A DNA stretch of 64,000 nucleotides from Ligustrum vulgare (lineage: Eukaryota; Streptophyta; Magnoliopsida; Lamiales; Oleaceae), in contig OY743184.1 in the NCBI GenBank assembly GCA_963555705.1, positions 25,692,639 to 25,756,638 on the forward strand, given 5' to 3'. The notes beneath the pieces were generated by a model. It was not told the origin of the DNA. It ran no database searches and saw only the letters and a list, made by a program, of their open reading frames with translations. Positions 22,623-34,200 of this stretch are shown in pieces. The position numbers were made by a program, and so were the translations under genes. Positions within the stretch are counted from its first letter, which is position 1. Every line of letters starts with the position of its first letter.

Positions 22623-23850
22623 TTCTTGAGGAGCGTGCGAGTGAGGACAAACCATGCTCAAAAGACTCGTGTTGGTACAGTGGGGACAGTATGCCGTCAT
22701 CTAACGGTCGGGACAGCCCGTTAAGTGGGACCCGGGGTCGTTACACTTAGCTTCATCAAACACGGATGCCAGAAGTCGCCCATTGGCACCATCTCCATCT
22801 CCATCACAGTCATCAATTTTTTCTTGCTTTAGAAATGTTTGCTTAGCATCTTTTTGATTGCATTTATAAGCAAAACAAGATTTTATTTGTTTTTGCAAAA
22901 TAGAAGTTCCACCACACTTGTAAACTTTCTTATAGTGATTGCATTTTGCAGCTTTCCCATCTGATAACTTGGTGAAATGTTCCCATACAGCTGACCTCTC
23001 TATAGGTTGCTTTTCAATTTCAGCTTCCTCTCCTTTAGAACCCATCTACAGAAGACTGTGTTACAAAATTCCATTACCATTAAGTTGTTGAAAGATGACT
23101 GAAGTTATAATTTATAAAACACAAGTTCCATTAACCAATTTTGGCATTTTGCTGCTTTAGAACCACAAAATCTAACAAAATCGAACAAGAACAATAATAA
23201 ACCACAAATTCGGACAAGAATAAAGCAAAAATCTGGAAGTGAATTAATAAATCGAACAATAAACCACAAAATCGAACCAAAAAGAAACTGGTTTGAGTCG
23301 TTCACGTCTGGCTGTTGCTGTCTATTTTCGTTCACATCTGACGAGTGACGACTCTGACCGCTTTTCGTTTGGAAAAGCTTGTGCCACGGATCGTTGTTGT
23401 CATTTGGTAAAGTTCATGCCTAATTCTTCGGTTCTTCCCCTTCACTCTTCAGATGAGACGCTGCAGAGTACAAACTACAAACACAGGATGCTACCAGGTT
23501 AGAATAAATTGGGTTTGAGAATTCAATATACATTACTATATCTACTATAATGATTTTGAAAGTTGGGTTGGGCTTGGGTGGGTTTGGTCTTTGGAATTTA
23601 GACTATTTCGATTTTTTAACTTTTAAGACCGATTAAAATAAAATAAATAAATTGATCTAAAATTTGGCTTGGACTTCGGTTCTCGGTTTTAGAATAAGAA
23701 CCGGAATTGAAACCAAAACCAAATGGTTCTCCATACTAAGAACCAAACCATTAATTTATTTATTTATTTATTTTTTTTTGGTAAAATCGAACCAAACCGC
23801 TTGATTTGGTTTGGTTTGGTCCGATCATTTTGTCCACCCCTACACAACAA

Positions 23851-24420
23851 TAGTAGCCCTTGTTCCTCTGTCTGCCATCTTCATTTTTCTCTGTTATACA
23901 GAAGAATCTTTAGGAAAAAATTAAAAGAAGTTCATCCAAGGATGCTAAGTACACACAAAAAGATTAATTTATTATGTAAAATATTGCAAGAGGTGAGTTT
24001 TTCTCTATTAATTTCCTTGACAGTAAAGGCTTTTATAGACCTTATAAGAAGGCGATAACACTGGTCAGAGGTCATGGATGACCCCAGAAAGGAGTAGAAT
24101 TGGAATTTTCGAAAAGGATGTTTGATCTAGATGATTTGCTTTGTGCATCGACTGGAGTAATTGGGAAGGGAAAAGTAGCACTATTACAAATCTATGCTAA
24201 AATCTGGTTTGATGTTTTTGTGAAGAGACTTGAAGAAATGAAGGATTTGGGCAAGAAGGAATTCATCCAACAGATACATATGCTTGGAAAGATGAAACAT
24301 CAGAAACTTGTTGAGACCATTTCATTTCACTACTGTAAATCAGACAAGCTACTCATTTATGAATATGTTCCTAATGGCAACTTGTTCGCCCTACTACAAG
24401 GTTATTATCGAATTAACTGA
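23851..24420 (+). pseudogene. LRR receptor-like kinase remnant, 3' half (kinase N-lobe)
   Basis: Immediately after the hAT target duplication the frame reads IVALVPLSAIFIFLCYTEE, completing the transmembrane helix begun before 19430, then stops. At about 24090-24410 the kinase N-lobe follows: FSKRMFDLDDLLCAST, a glycine-loop region VIGKGKVA with expected small residues lost, the catalytic-lysine motif VKRLEEMKDL, and LLIYEYVPNGNLFALLQG. The rest of the kinase is absent. The family is the probable-inactive plant LRR receptor kinases (FxLDDLLRASAE signature). Disruption plus loss of LRRs and C-lobe makes it a pseudogene. Confidence 0.75.
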
Positions 24421-27000
24421 AAGTAAAAATTGATGAAAATGCAAAGAGGAAAATCAACTATTCTCCATTTAAATGAAAGTAAAATTTCAACCCATATTCC
24501 ACAATTCGTATTAGTCCATTATATTAACTGAATGTAAATAGTCAATCCAATTTCAAATGATTATAATGAAACAAGTAAATGGTACAGATCTTAAACATCT
24601 TAAAGCAAAATAGCTATATTCATACTTCACCCAAGTAATCTAAAGTTTTTCACGTTACCTTCTTCAATAGTCTCATTAACAAATGAACACTATGAACTTT
24701 GAACCATGGAAGTAAGCATAACTAAATAGCAAAAGGGTACATGCCTTACACATCGTAATGCAAAACAACCAACTTATATTTTATAGCAACTAATACCCAA
24801 AGTTTCAAAGTACAGAACCTTAGAGCCTTGTCAATAATTTATTCATGCAACAATTTTCTAGCCACAACTTCAAAACATCTTATGATACATATCTTCACCA
24901 TCAATAAAAAACCAGAAAATAAACAATAACAAAAAAAAAAAAAAAAACCAACAGTTTTGCTTTGGTGTAAGCATTTATAACAAATCAATTCTTAAAGCCT
25001 TAGCATTCTAACAAAATGATAAATGGGAAAATGTTCCCTAACCTTCTATAACAACTCCAACTTTCCACCTTTTGCCCACTTTAGTATACACATTCACAAA
25101 TAAAGACGAGATAAAGAAGTGAAGAAAAAAAAATACCTTTTTACCATTTCTAAACAGTCATTTTCCTTTTTTATTTTTTTTAAAGATTTGGAAAGTTTTA
25201 GCAAATCATGTATGACTCTGTTGACAAAAATCCTTAGTTGCTTCTCAAAAAATGGAAAACTAGTACCTCACAACTACTTTTTTACCAAGCTTCATTAATG
25301 AATTTGTGACAATACATAATTTCATTATTTCCTCTAATTATATTATGAAAAATAATTGGTTTCACATAATCAATTAAATAGAAAGGTGGGAAAATGAAAA
25401 TGAAAAGGAAAGTAGAAATAGAAAAGATAACATAAAATAAATTAGACTTGTAAGAGATATAGAGATTTCAAATGAGTGCCTAGTTCAATTTGAGTGTGTA
25501 GCCAAGTGTAGATATAAAATAATTAGCAACGAAAGAAATAAAATAGTAAGGATAAAATATTATTCTTCATATTTGGCTCCTCTTAAAATGATATCCAAAT
25601 CTTCAAGTGAAGCTATGAGAAGTTGTCTGAATATTTCAGCCTACGAATTGCCTCAAATGAATTAAGTCCAAAAAACTAAGAATCTTATAATCTCTTCCTG
25701 AAGTTGGGCAGAATCAATGAGATCATTTAATGTTATTACTTGTATCTTGGGAGTGGACCAATAGGCACAATCCTAGGACTCTCTAGGAGTGTAAGTTTTT
25801 GGTAATCCTTGTATATAGTTTGTAACAAAGTAAGAAGTTTGATTAGTCCACTTTTTGGTTTATTTCATCAATAAAAGAAGGGGCATGGAGTGTAAGTTTT
25901 TGGTAGTCCCTATATATAGTTTGTAATAAAGCAAGAAGTTTAATTAACCCACCTTCTGGTTTATTTCATCAGTCAAAGAAGGGACATGGAGTTACCCACT
26001 TTTTCAATACTAATAGGTCCCTTAGATTGGCACTCTGGACAAGATCCAACCTTCATCTCTGAATATGAATTCTAGAAAAAAAAAGGGCCCTAAAATTGTT
26101 CCACACTTGTTACAATCATACTTCATTTCCTACAATTGCTAGAAGGTACCAAAACTTTAAGTGACAAGTCCTCCAATTCGAATCATGGTATTCAAATGGA
26201 ATTGCTTACTGAGTACAGAGCAAAATGAAGGTAAGCATAATTTTAACGTTCAGAACTTTAAAGAAAGCAGCCAGTGTTCCATTTTGATGTCACCTAATAT
26301 TGAGTATCTGATCATAAACTGGCAAGTTAGTGATGCATACATAAATCTTTTGATAAAACTTTTTGTAACCTTACCATATTGTAGCTTCATTTTCATCAAG
26401 GTTGGATCTTTGTGTAACAAGTGACCAAGTCGTTTACCTTGAAACAAAGTGATAACTATTTAGCTTCGTTGATTTAAAGAGAACGGCACATTGAACCCTA
26501 GTAATGACCCAAAAGAACATATCCGATTGTAATGGTAAATGATGAAGTATCTAAACATAAGGTGCCATCTATGATGTATTTCTTGTGAAAGAAAAAGTGC
26601 GTAAGTTCTAAATAAATGAATTTTGTACAAGTTTCTCTCTCTCTTTTAGAGGCCTGTGCAGACCAGAAAGATGGAAAGTCTCAATTCAGCACCATCAAAT
26701 CATGAATCTATCTTAATATTACAATTGAATATGTACTAACAAATATTAATATCCTATGAAAGTTTATGAACGTTAGAAACTACAATTGCTTTCATCATGT
26801 CTAAAGGATCAGATGGAAACAGAAGACTTCAAGAACGAAATTTATTTACTTCAATATGAATACAGATAGTACAAGTCCATCATAATTTTTGGGGGCATTT
26901 TTTAACATAAATTTGCTTAATTCCCATTCAAGTTTTCATAAAATCCCCATCCTTTAAACAACAAAAAAATCTTGTATGAATTACGTGAAATTAAAAAAAA
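24421..27000. other. Intergenic, no gene identified
   Basis: No domain recognised on either strand. Short frames around 26160-26450 have no protein-like pattern that I can assign. It contains a 101-bp tandem duplication at 25787-25988. Confidence 0.35.
25787..25988. repeat. 101-bp tandem duplication
   Basis: Two copies, 25787-25887 and 25888-25988, each starting GAGTGTAAGTTTTTGGTA and ending near AAGAAGGG(G/A)CATG. They differ at about ten scattered positions, so it is an old, stable duplication rather than a variable array. Confidence 0.85.
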
Positions 27001-27004
27001 AAGG

Positions 27005-27168
27005 GTAAAAACCCATGTATTACTCGGATAATTCGAGGATATATTGGGTAATATCAGGATCGGTGGAAGGAGAGTTAATTTTGTTGTCTGATTTCTGCTC
27101 TTCTTGTAAGGACAATTCTGTTTACTTAAAACCTTTCTTCTTCAGATATGCTAACACCGCTTTCTCAC
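27005..27168 (-). pseudogene. TAF5-like (TFIID subunit 5) first-exon fragment
   Basis: Minus strand reads AVLAYLKKKGFK, an in-frame TAA where Gln/Glu is expected, then TELSLQEEQKSDNK and STDPDITQYILELSE, followed by a donor-like GTAATA. This matches the N-terminal LisH-like/NTD2 region of plant TAF5, a WD40 subunit of the TFIID general transcription factor. No NTD2 continuation or WD repeats were found downstream, and the 5' side is bounded by an LTR-like repeat at about 27187. A truncated, stop-containing copy. Confidence 0.6.
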
Positions 27169-27186
27169 AAAAGTGAACAGTACCAG

Positions 27187-28640
27187 GTGCCAATTGATAA
27201 CCCAAGATAAACTAACCAAGAGGGGGTGAATTGGTTTTAGAAAACTTTTTCGATAAATACTCTTAAGTTTGATTTTACCAATTATGAACAATAAATGATT
27301 AGGAGCACTAAACTTATCAAGGTAAAAAGATAGGGATAAAAGAACTTAGACAATTTACCAAATACTACCAAAAAGGATATTGCACAATATAAAATAAGAA
27401 ATAAATACATGTGCAATGGAAGTAAGTACAAAGGGATAAGAGAGTGCAAATGATGATTTAAGGAGGTCCAATCAACCAACGTGATCTACGTCCTCCATTG
27501 CCGGGCTCTCCGTTACGAGTAATGTCAAATCCACTATATTGATAGCTTACAACAAGGAAGAGAATCCTTAAGTGATTACAATAAGGAGTACTTATCCTTA
27601 GGTGACTTTACATCAAGGAGCACCTATCCTTTACAATCAAGTTTTCACAAAGATGTCGAAACCATAAACAAAATACAAATGAGAATTTTACAATTGAATA
27701 AACTATCTTAACAAATGATATGATCAAGTCAAGTATCTTGAGAGTTTAGGATAACACTTTAATAGATAGCAAATATTTAAAGCTCAAGTGTTTATGAAAA
27801 CTTTGATAAATGATATGAAATAGTTTTGCTTGAATCAAAGTTTTTCAACCATTGATCTCTCTTTCAAAATAATACTAGTTAAGTATGAAGGGAGATATAC
27901 ATTTCAATATAAGTGTTTGGTAATGAAGAACTCAATCAAAGATCAATAATAAAATGAGACTAGTGAGTTTTCTTCAATGTAGAATTCTTTATAAAAATAT
28001 GTAAATGATTTTGATCAATCAATAATTACTTTGCAATAAATAAAATAGAATATAAAATTAACCAAGCTCAATGATTTTTCAAGTGAATATGCTCTCTTAA
28101 TTGCTCTTGTGGTTGTTAAAATTAAATGCAAGAGAAAGACCTACTTATATATCAAGAAAAACAGCTGCAAGGACTTTCGGTCGACCGAAAGTTTAAACTA
28201 GCCGTTACACTATTTGAGCAGTTGGACTTTCAGTTGAGCAAATAGTTTCGGTCGATCAGATTTTCGGTCGATCAAGGGACTTTCGGTTGACCGAAATAGC
28301 TAAATCTGAAATTTTTTATTTTATATCAAAAAGCTCATTTTTTCAAAATCTATTTCATGTTATGATCTAAAAATCATTTTTATGCAAGTAATGATTTTAT
28401 GAAAAATATTTTGAACTTCATGAACTTGCTAAAAGTTGAAGTGCCATTACCTTTACATTATAAATTGAATATTTTCAACATGAATCTTCTAAAACTTTAA
28501 TCTTCGGTCTTCGACGATCTTGTTTACTTCAAATCTCTTTTTAATTGCTTTGTACTTCAATGGATGGTGATTTGGATCTCGAAATTCTCAAATGACATAT
28601 ATATGATAAAGCTCAAGAATTGAAACCATTAGGTTAACAC
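27187..28640. repeat. LTR-like repeat (TGATAACC...), unclassified
   Basis: Begins TGATAACCCAAGATAAAC and contains AGGGGGTGAATTGG, wording that recurs in plant LTRs, with no coding region. The centre (about 28165-28310) holds several TTTCGGTCGACCGAAA-type palindromic words. The right boundary is a guess and no target duplication was seen, so class and ends are uncertain. Confidence 0.35.
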
Positions 28641-29999
28641 AAATCATTAACTAAAGAGCTTGAAGCTGCCAAGTCGAACTTCAAAAAAGTGGAAGTTGCA
28701 GTGAAATACAAACACTCAGAACCAAAGAGAAAAAAAAAGCTACAAAAAGAACAAAAAATAAAAAATGTGTGAATAATTATACCTCTACAACCAGCTCGAT
28801 TAGTCACCCACTAAAAGATGAAATCTTCAAGTGAAGCTGGATCAAGATGAAGGGATGAAGACCCGGTATGTAGACCCTAGAGAACTGCAGAATATCGACA
28901 TGAAGTAGAAGAATTCAGATCACGATAAACCCGTTCAATATGAATGGTCAACTAACTTGTTCTTGTCGTTGTGGGGAGGGGGATTTTGAATAAATCAAAA
29001 TCGAGATAAAGAATTTTCCTTGAGAGACTAATCGATTTAGGGGTGAAAACTTTTCTTGTATTATGAAGGATGGGAGGCGAAGGGAAAATGAGGTTTAATT
29101 TATGCCGAACAGGGTGGATGAATCATATGAGAAAAAAATACCAGAGGAAAGAAAACAAAGAAATGTAGGTTTTGTTTAGTGAAATGAAGAATTGAGGACA
29201 TGAGAAGAGATATTATATCACCGCCTTACTGTACAATTTCTTCTTCATCAATGTTAGGAAAGCTATCTTGACTTTCAAGTGTGAAAATAAGATGACTATT
29301 ACGTAACCTGTTTCTGACTTCCAAGTGTGAAAAGTAGGGTGACAACTGTGAATAGTAATATTTATCGGCTCTTTTTATGTAGAGGTGATTTAATGCCGCC
29401 TCAACCTAGGATGGCAAAGGTGACAACTATGAGATGACGTGTAGCTGTTAAGAAAATGTCACGTATCACTATTCAACTGTAATCACCTCTTTATTTCTAC
29501 TATAAAAGTTCACACTTGTATCATTTACGAGTAATGCAATTTTACATTTTCAATTGCTTGATATTCTCTTCCAACCCAGCATATCATACACTTTTTTTGT
29601 AATATTGTTTGAATGCAATAATTTCTTTTTTATGTTGTTTCTTCTTTATTTTTTATTTAAAAAGAAGGTAAATTAGTAATTTTACAAAATTTTAATAGAA
29701 AATAGTGAATAATGACCTTTTGATGAAAGAAAGATGGATATGAGTATTCAAGCGTCAAAATTGAAATGACACACGGACAATTTGGCAATAAAAGCAAACG
29801 ATATGAACATTTTGCACAAATTACCCATATTGACGAAATGATATAAACTAGTTTCACAATAAAATGTTGAAATGGTACGAATGATTTGTGCAATTAGTGC
29901 AAATGATGATGATGCTTTGTGCTATTTATTCACTTTATGTTGACAAATTAAAAATAAGTAATTTATTTACTTTTATTAATCACAAAATATGGAAAAAGA
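28641..29999. other. Intergenic, no gene seen
   Basis: No recognisable exon. A mildly G+C-richer part at about 28790-29010 might be a gene 5' region, but I cannot support a reading frame. Confidence 0.3.
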
Positions 30000-30003
30000 G
30001 GTA

Positions 30004-30445
30004 GCCTCTGTTTGGTATTTTTTTTTTAATAAAAAAATAAAAAAATGTGATGATTTCTTAGTAAAGTTTTGCTTGAAAAATAATTTGCGAAAATGAGCGT
30101 GATTAAAAAGTTGTTAGAAAAAATGTGTTATTTATAAAAAAGTTATAAAATGGAGACCTTTTTTTAGTCTCAGTTTGGGAACACTACGTGGTTTATAAAC
30201 TGATTTATCATGTGTTGGGTAAAAGTTAATTTTTTTTATAACATGCTTATAAACCATACAATTTTTCAAATCACTTTTTAACTACACATTTTCTTTTTTC
30301 AATTTTCAACCACTATTTCTTACTTCAAAAGCATAAATAAGCCAATTTATAAACCAAACAAGGGCCTATTTATAATTTTGAAATAAACGTTGAAAATTAG
30401 AGAGAAGATGTGTGTGGCTAAAGTGGTTTTGTTTTACCAAACACT
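30004..30445. mobile_element. Nested PIF-like MITE copies
   Basis: An outer copy starts GCCTCTGTTTGG at 30004 and resumes after about 30366 with family words (GAAAATTAGAGAGAAGATGT) to ACCAAACACTTTCT. An inner copy, about 30167-30366, starts GTCTCAGTTTGGGA and ends CCAAACAAGGGCC with ATAAACTG/TTTATAAACC words at both ends. The arrangement suggests one member inserted into another. Target duplications are not clean. Confidence 0.5.
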
Positions 30446-30449
30446 TTCT

Positions 30450-30971
30450 GAGCATCTGCATTGGATGTGTTAAATTTAGTTAGCCACACAAGTAAAAAAC
30501 TAGATGTTAAATGACACGTGTACATGTTAAAATTAACTACTTATTATTGCCACAATGAATTTGTTAATTTATAGTTAAGCCCAAGAATATGATAAATACT
30601 TATTTTTAAAATAACAAAATTTATATATTAATATGATATTCATTTTGAAGATCCCATTAAATCATATAATATGAAATCAACAAAAACTTTATTTTTTTTT
30701 ATCGATATTAAAAAAATTAAGAAGGAAGAAGAAAAAGAAAATTGATAAATAAGGGGTTGGGTAGGTGATTGGGTGGGGTTAGGGGTGTGGTGAGATTTAT
30801 TTAAACTATTAGAGAATTTTAAGACAAAAGTGCCTCATCAGATGTTAAAATACTAGTTAAATTTAACAAAAAGTTAACACATTGATAAAAATATTTATTT
30901 AACAAACAAGTTAACATATACAATGTAAATATAAAATTGACAATTAGTTAACATCTTCCATTAATAAACTC
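30450..30971. mobile_element. Probable MITE (GAGCATCT-ended), 0.52 kb
   Basis: Left end GAGCATCTGCATTGGATG then TGTTAA; right end, read on the minus strand, GAGTTTATTAATGGAAGATG then TTAA. These are imperfect inverted repeats of the common plant GAGCATCYNCAATGG type. Interior is AT-rich and non-coding. No clear target duplication. Confidence 0.45.
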
Positions 30972-31201
30972 TTTAACAGACCATCTGACAGCCATTTATT
31001 TGACTTTTTTGATTTTTTAAGGTAAAATATATAGTTAAAAATTGGTTTAAAAATTATTTAATTTATAATTTGTAATCATTACCAAAAAAAAACAAGCGTA
31101 AGAGCATCCACAATGGGGATATGCAAAGTGGATGTCCAAGGAATGAGAGAGAAAGAGATAAATATATTATCTTAATTGTAAGGTTTGAAGTAGAATGTGT
31201 C

Positions 31202-34200
31202 TGTAACAAAATGAGGAAGATGAAAACTGAATAGTGTTATTCATCTGTGCATCAAGGCGGCATATATATACAATTGAATGAGAACTTACAAAAACTAATT
31301 CTAAACTACATTAACTAACTTCTATAACCGAATAAACTACCTTAACTATTAACTATACAAACAAAATACTTGATTTGGTTACAATCTTTAACACTCCCCC
31401 TCAAGATGTACAATACATATTATGGGTGTTCATCTTGCTAAACAAGTAATAGAACTGTGTCGGGTGTAGTGCCTTTGTGAATGCATCAGCCAATTGTTCT
31501 TGCATCTTCAAGTATTCCAAAAAGATAACTCCTGATAGAACATTTTCTCTAATAAAGTTACAATCCATTTCGATATGTTTAGTCCTCTCGTGAAATACCG
31601 AATTTTTGGCAATTTGTATTGCAGAAGTGTTGTTACAAAACAGTTTTACTAACTCAATATTTTCCAAGCCAAAGTCTTGTAATAAAGAAATTAATCAAAT
31701 AATTTTGCAAGTTGTGGACGCCATGGACCTATATTTAGATTCAGCTGAACTTCTTGAAACTACAGTTTTTCTTTTTGGATTTCCAACTAACCAGTGAATC
31801 TCCCAAAAATATGCAAAACCCGGTTAAAATCTCCTGGTGTCACTACAACCACCCCAATCACTATCTGAATATGCCTTAAGCTGGAGATTGGATGATGCAG
31901 AAAATAGAATACCTTGTCCGGGTGCCTTCTTGATATATCTCAGTACCTTGTATGCAGCTTGTAAGTGGACCTCAATCGGTTTATCCATGAATTGAGTCAG
32001 AACATGAACAACATAGCATATGTCTGGTCTAGTGAGTGTGAGGTACATTAACTTTCCCACGAGTTGCCCGTTCCTGGTTGCATCTTCAAGTAACTGATCT
32101 GAATGACTTAACTTGTGATTAACGTCAATTGGTAAGCTACTAGGCTTAGCTTCCAATTGTCCAAATTCTTCCAACATTTCCAACGTATATTTTCTTTGAC
32201 AAATTGAAATTTCAGATTTTGATCTTGCTAACTCAAGACCAAGAAAGTATCTTAAAGTTCCCAGGTCCTTAAGCTTGAAAAATACATTCAATTCTTCCTT
32301 CAACTGTTTAATTATTGCATTGTTATTACTGGCAATGGAAATGTTATCAACATAGACCAATAACGCAACAAAATCTGCTCCTGATGATCTGTTGAAGAGT
32401 GAGTAATCTGATTTTGATTGCTTGAATCCAAGTTGTAATAGGGAGTCTGTGAACTTTATATTCCACTGTCTTGAGGCCTGCTTTAGGCCATACAAAGATT
32501 TTTGTAGTTTGCAAACTAGCTTCCCAGTTTTAGGATTACCAGATTGATGTTCATCAGCCTCCCCCTTAATCTGGTATCCCTGGGGAATTTCCATGTATAC
32601 ATCTTCATCTAGGATGCCATTTAGAAAGGCGTTATTGACATCCAATTGAGCTAAATACCATCCTTTAGCTGTAGAAAGAGAAAGGAAAACTCTGACAGTA
32701 GTGTGCTTAACAATTGGACTAAAAGTTTCTTGATAATCAAAGCCTGGCCTTTTATTGAAACCCTTTGCAAAAAGATGTGCTTTATGCCTTTCTAATGATC
32801 CATCTGAGCGGTATTTCATTTTATAAACCCATTTGCAACTAATGGCCTTGTGTCCAGGAGGTAAAGATGTGATAATCCAAGTTTCATTAGTTTCTAAGGC
32901 AGCAACTTCAGAATTCATAGCTTCATTCAAGTGATTAAAGCGACTGGCTTGCTCAAAAGTAATTGGATCAGAAGATGAGGAAATTTAAAGGGCAAATTTT
33001 TTAAAAGAAGGGGATATTTCGTTGTATGAAATATGTTTTTGAATGGGATGACTAGTGACAGTGAAAGAAGAAGGGCAGTATCCTGTCTTTTGAAGTTTGG
33101 TGTGATAGTTAGAAGAAGTTTCAACTAGTTGTGAACAAGTTGGAGTATCATTGCAATTAGTAGAAGGAATATGATCAATGGGATGAGAACTTGTGATGTC
33201 TGGTGAATTTGTGACTTCTGGTGAATCTGTGATGTTTGGATTTGATCGATTGCCGGAAGAGGAATTATCAAATGATGGAATGAAAGAGGAATGAGTATTA
33301 GAATAATCTGTGGTAGTGTCAAGAATAGATAGAAAAACAAAGTTAGGAAGTGAAACTTCAGATTTGGGATTGGCTGTGAAGAATGGAAAGGAAGATTCAT
33401 GAAACTCAACATCTCTAGAAAAGAAAGTAGATTTTGAATCAATATCATACAATTTATCGCCTTTGACTGTGGAGGAATACCCAATGAAAACACATGATTT
33501 TGATTTAGAATCAAATTTCTATCTATGGTGTGTGTTATTCACTGCAAAAGCTAAACATCTAAATGATCTAAGATATGAGTATTGAGGTCTTCGTTTATGT
33601 ATGATTTCATAAGGTGATAATCATTTAGTATAGGAGTTGGGGTTCTATTAATCAGGTAGACTGCAGTAAGGACCGCATCTCCCTAGAATTTGACTGGTAA
33701 TGAAGAGTGAAATAGTAGTGATCTGGCAATGTTTATAATGTGTTGATGCTTTCTTTCAATGACTCCATTTTTTTGAGGTGTGTATGGGCATGAAGTTTGA
33801 TGAATGATGTCGTGGGACTTATAAAAGGTAGGTAGTGAAAATTCCAGCCCATTATCAGATCTTATAATCTAAATTTGGCATTTAAATTGTGTAAGGACAG
33901 AATAATAAAACTGGGGTAATATGTGTGATACATTAGATTTCTGTTTCATTAGATATACCCAAACCCCCTTTGAGAAGTCATCAACAATGGTGATGAAGTA
34001 GTGATTTTTTGATATATCAGGTTGGGAATAAGGACCCCAGACATCAACATGTACAAGTTCAAACAAATGTGTGGTTTTATTGATATGAACTGGAAATGAA
34101 CATCTCTTTTGTTTTGCTCGAGGGCAAGTAGTACATATAGGAATTTCACTAATCTTTAAATCAGGAATAAACGAAGAAATTTTGTGCATAGGTAAATGGT

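Larger units (their letters stand above)
21832..22745 (-). mobile_element. Cassandra-like TRIM with an inverted extra LTR copy
   Basis: Terminal-repeat retrotransposon in miniature whose LTRs carry 5S-rRNA-like sequence. Order: minus-strand LTR 21832-22107; internal 22108-22255 with the complement of a tRNA-Met-type primer site (GTCTCTGATACCA, 22241-22253) and of a purine tract (about 22110-22120); minus-strand LTR from 22256 to about 22468; then an LTR end and a second truncated LTR in plus orientation to 22745. The whole unit is flanked by CTTAG at 21827-21831 and 22746-22750, so it behaves as one insertion, in the hAT transposase. It encodes no protein. Confidence 0.8.
20160..23045 (-). 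pseudogene. hAT transposase (BED zinc finger), disrupted
   Basis: Ac-like hAT transposase of the plant Daysleeper/Ricesleeper type. The N-terminal part (23045 down to 22750) has a BED finger remnant, WEHFTKLSDGKAAKCNHY, in which the second cysteine is replaced by Tyr. After the TRIM insertion the frame continues (21787 to 21449) with FVQELYPRFGVPSRRTIA and FSLTTNCWES, then SITVDNASTNDAAI and LHVRCSAHITNLIVNEGL, PTRWNLTFLML (21421-20981). A frame change near 20990 leads to WDRARKFAKFLRTFYEVT, then VVLDPRYKLEFV (20745-20326). After an in-frame stop, the C-terminal dimerisation block reads ISTVASESAFSIRGRILD. Several stops and shifts make it inactive. Confidence 0.85.
19431..23842 (-). mobile_element. 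hAT transposon, 4.4 kb, with 8-bp target duplication
   Basis: Terminal inverted repeats TAGGAGTGGACATGG (19431) and, on the other strand, TAGGGGTGGACAAAA (23842), flanked by CACAACAG (19423-19430) and CACAACAA (23843-23850), a one-mismatch 8-bp duplication as expected for hAT. Subterminal regions are rich in AACCAAA/GGTTCGGTT words. Inside is a minus-strand transposase remnant (20160-23045) split by a Cassandra-like TRIM. The host site is the transmembrane coding segment of a receptor-kinase gene. Confidence 0.85.
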
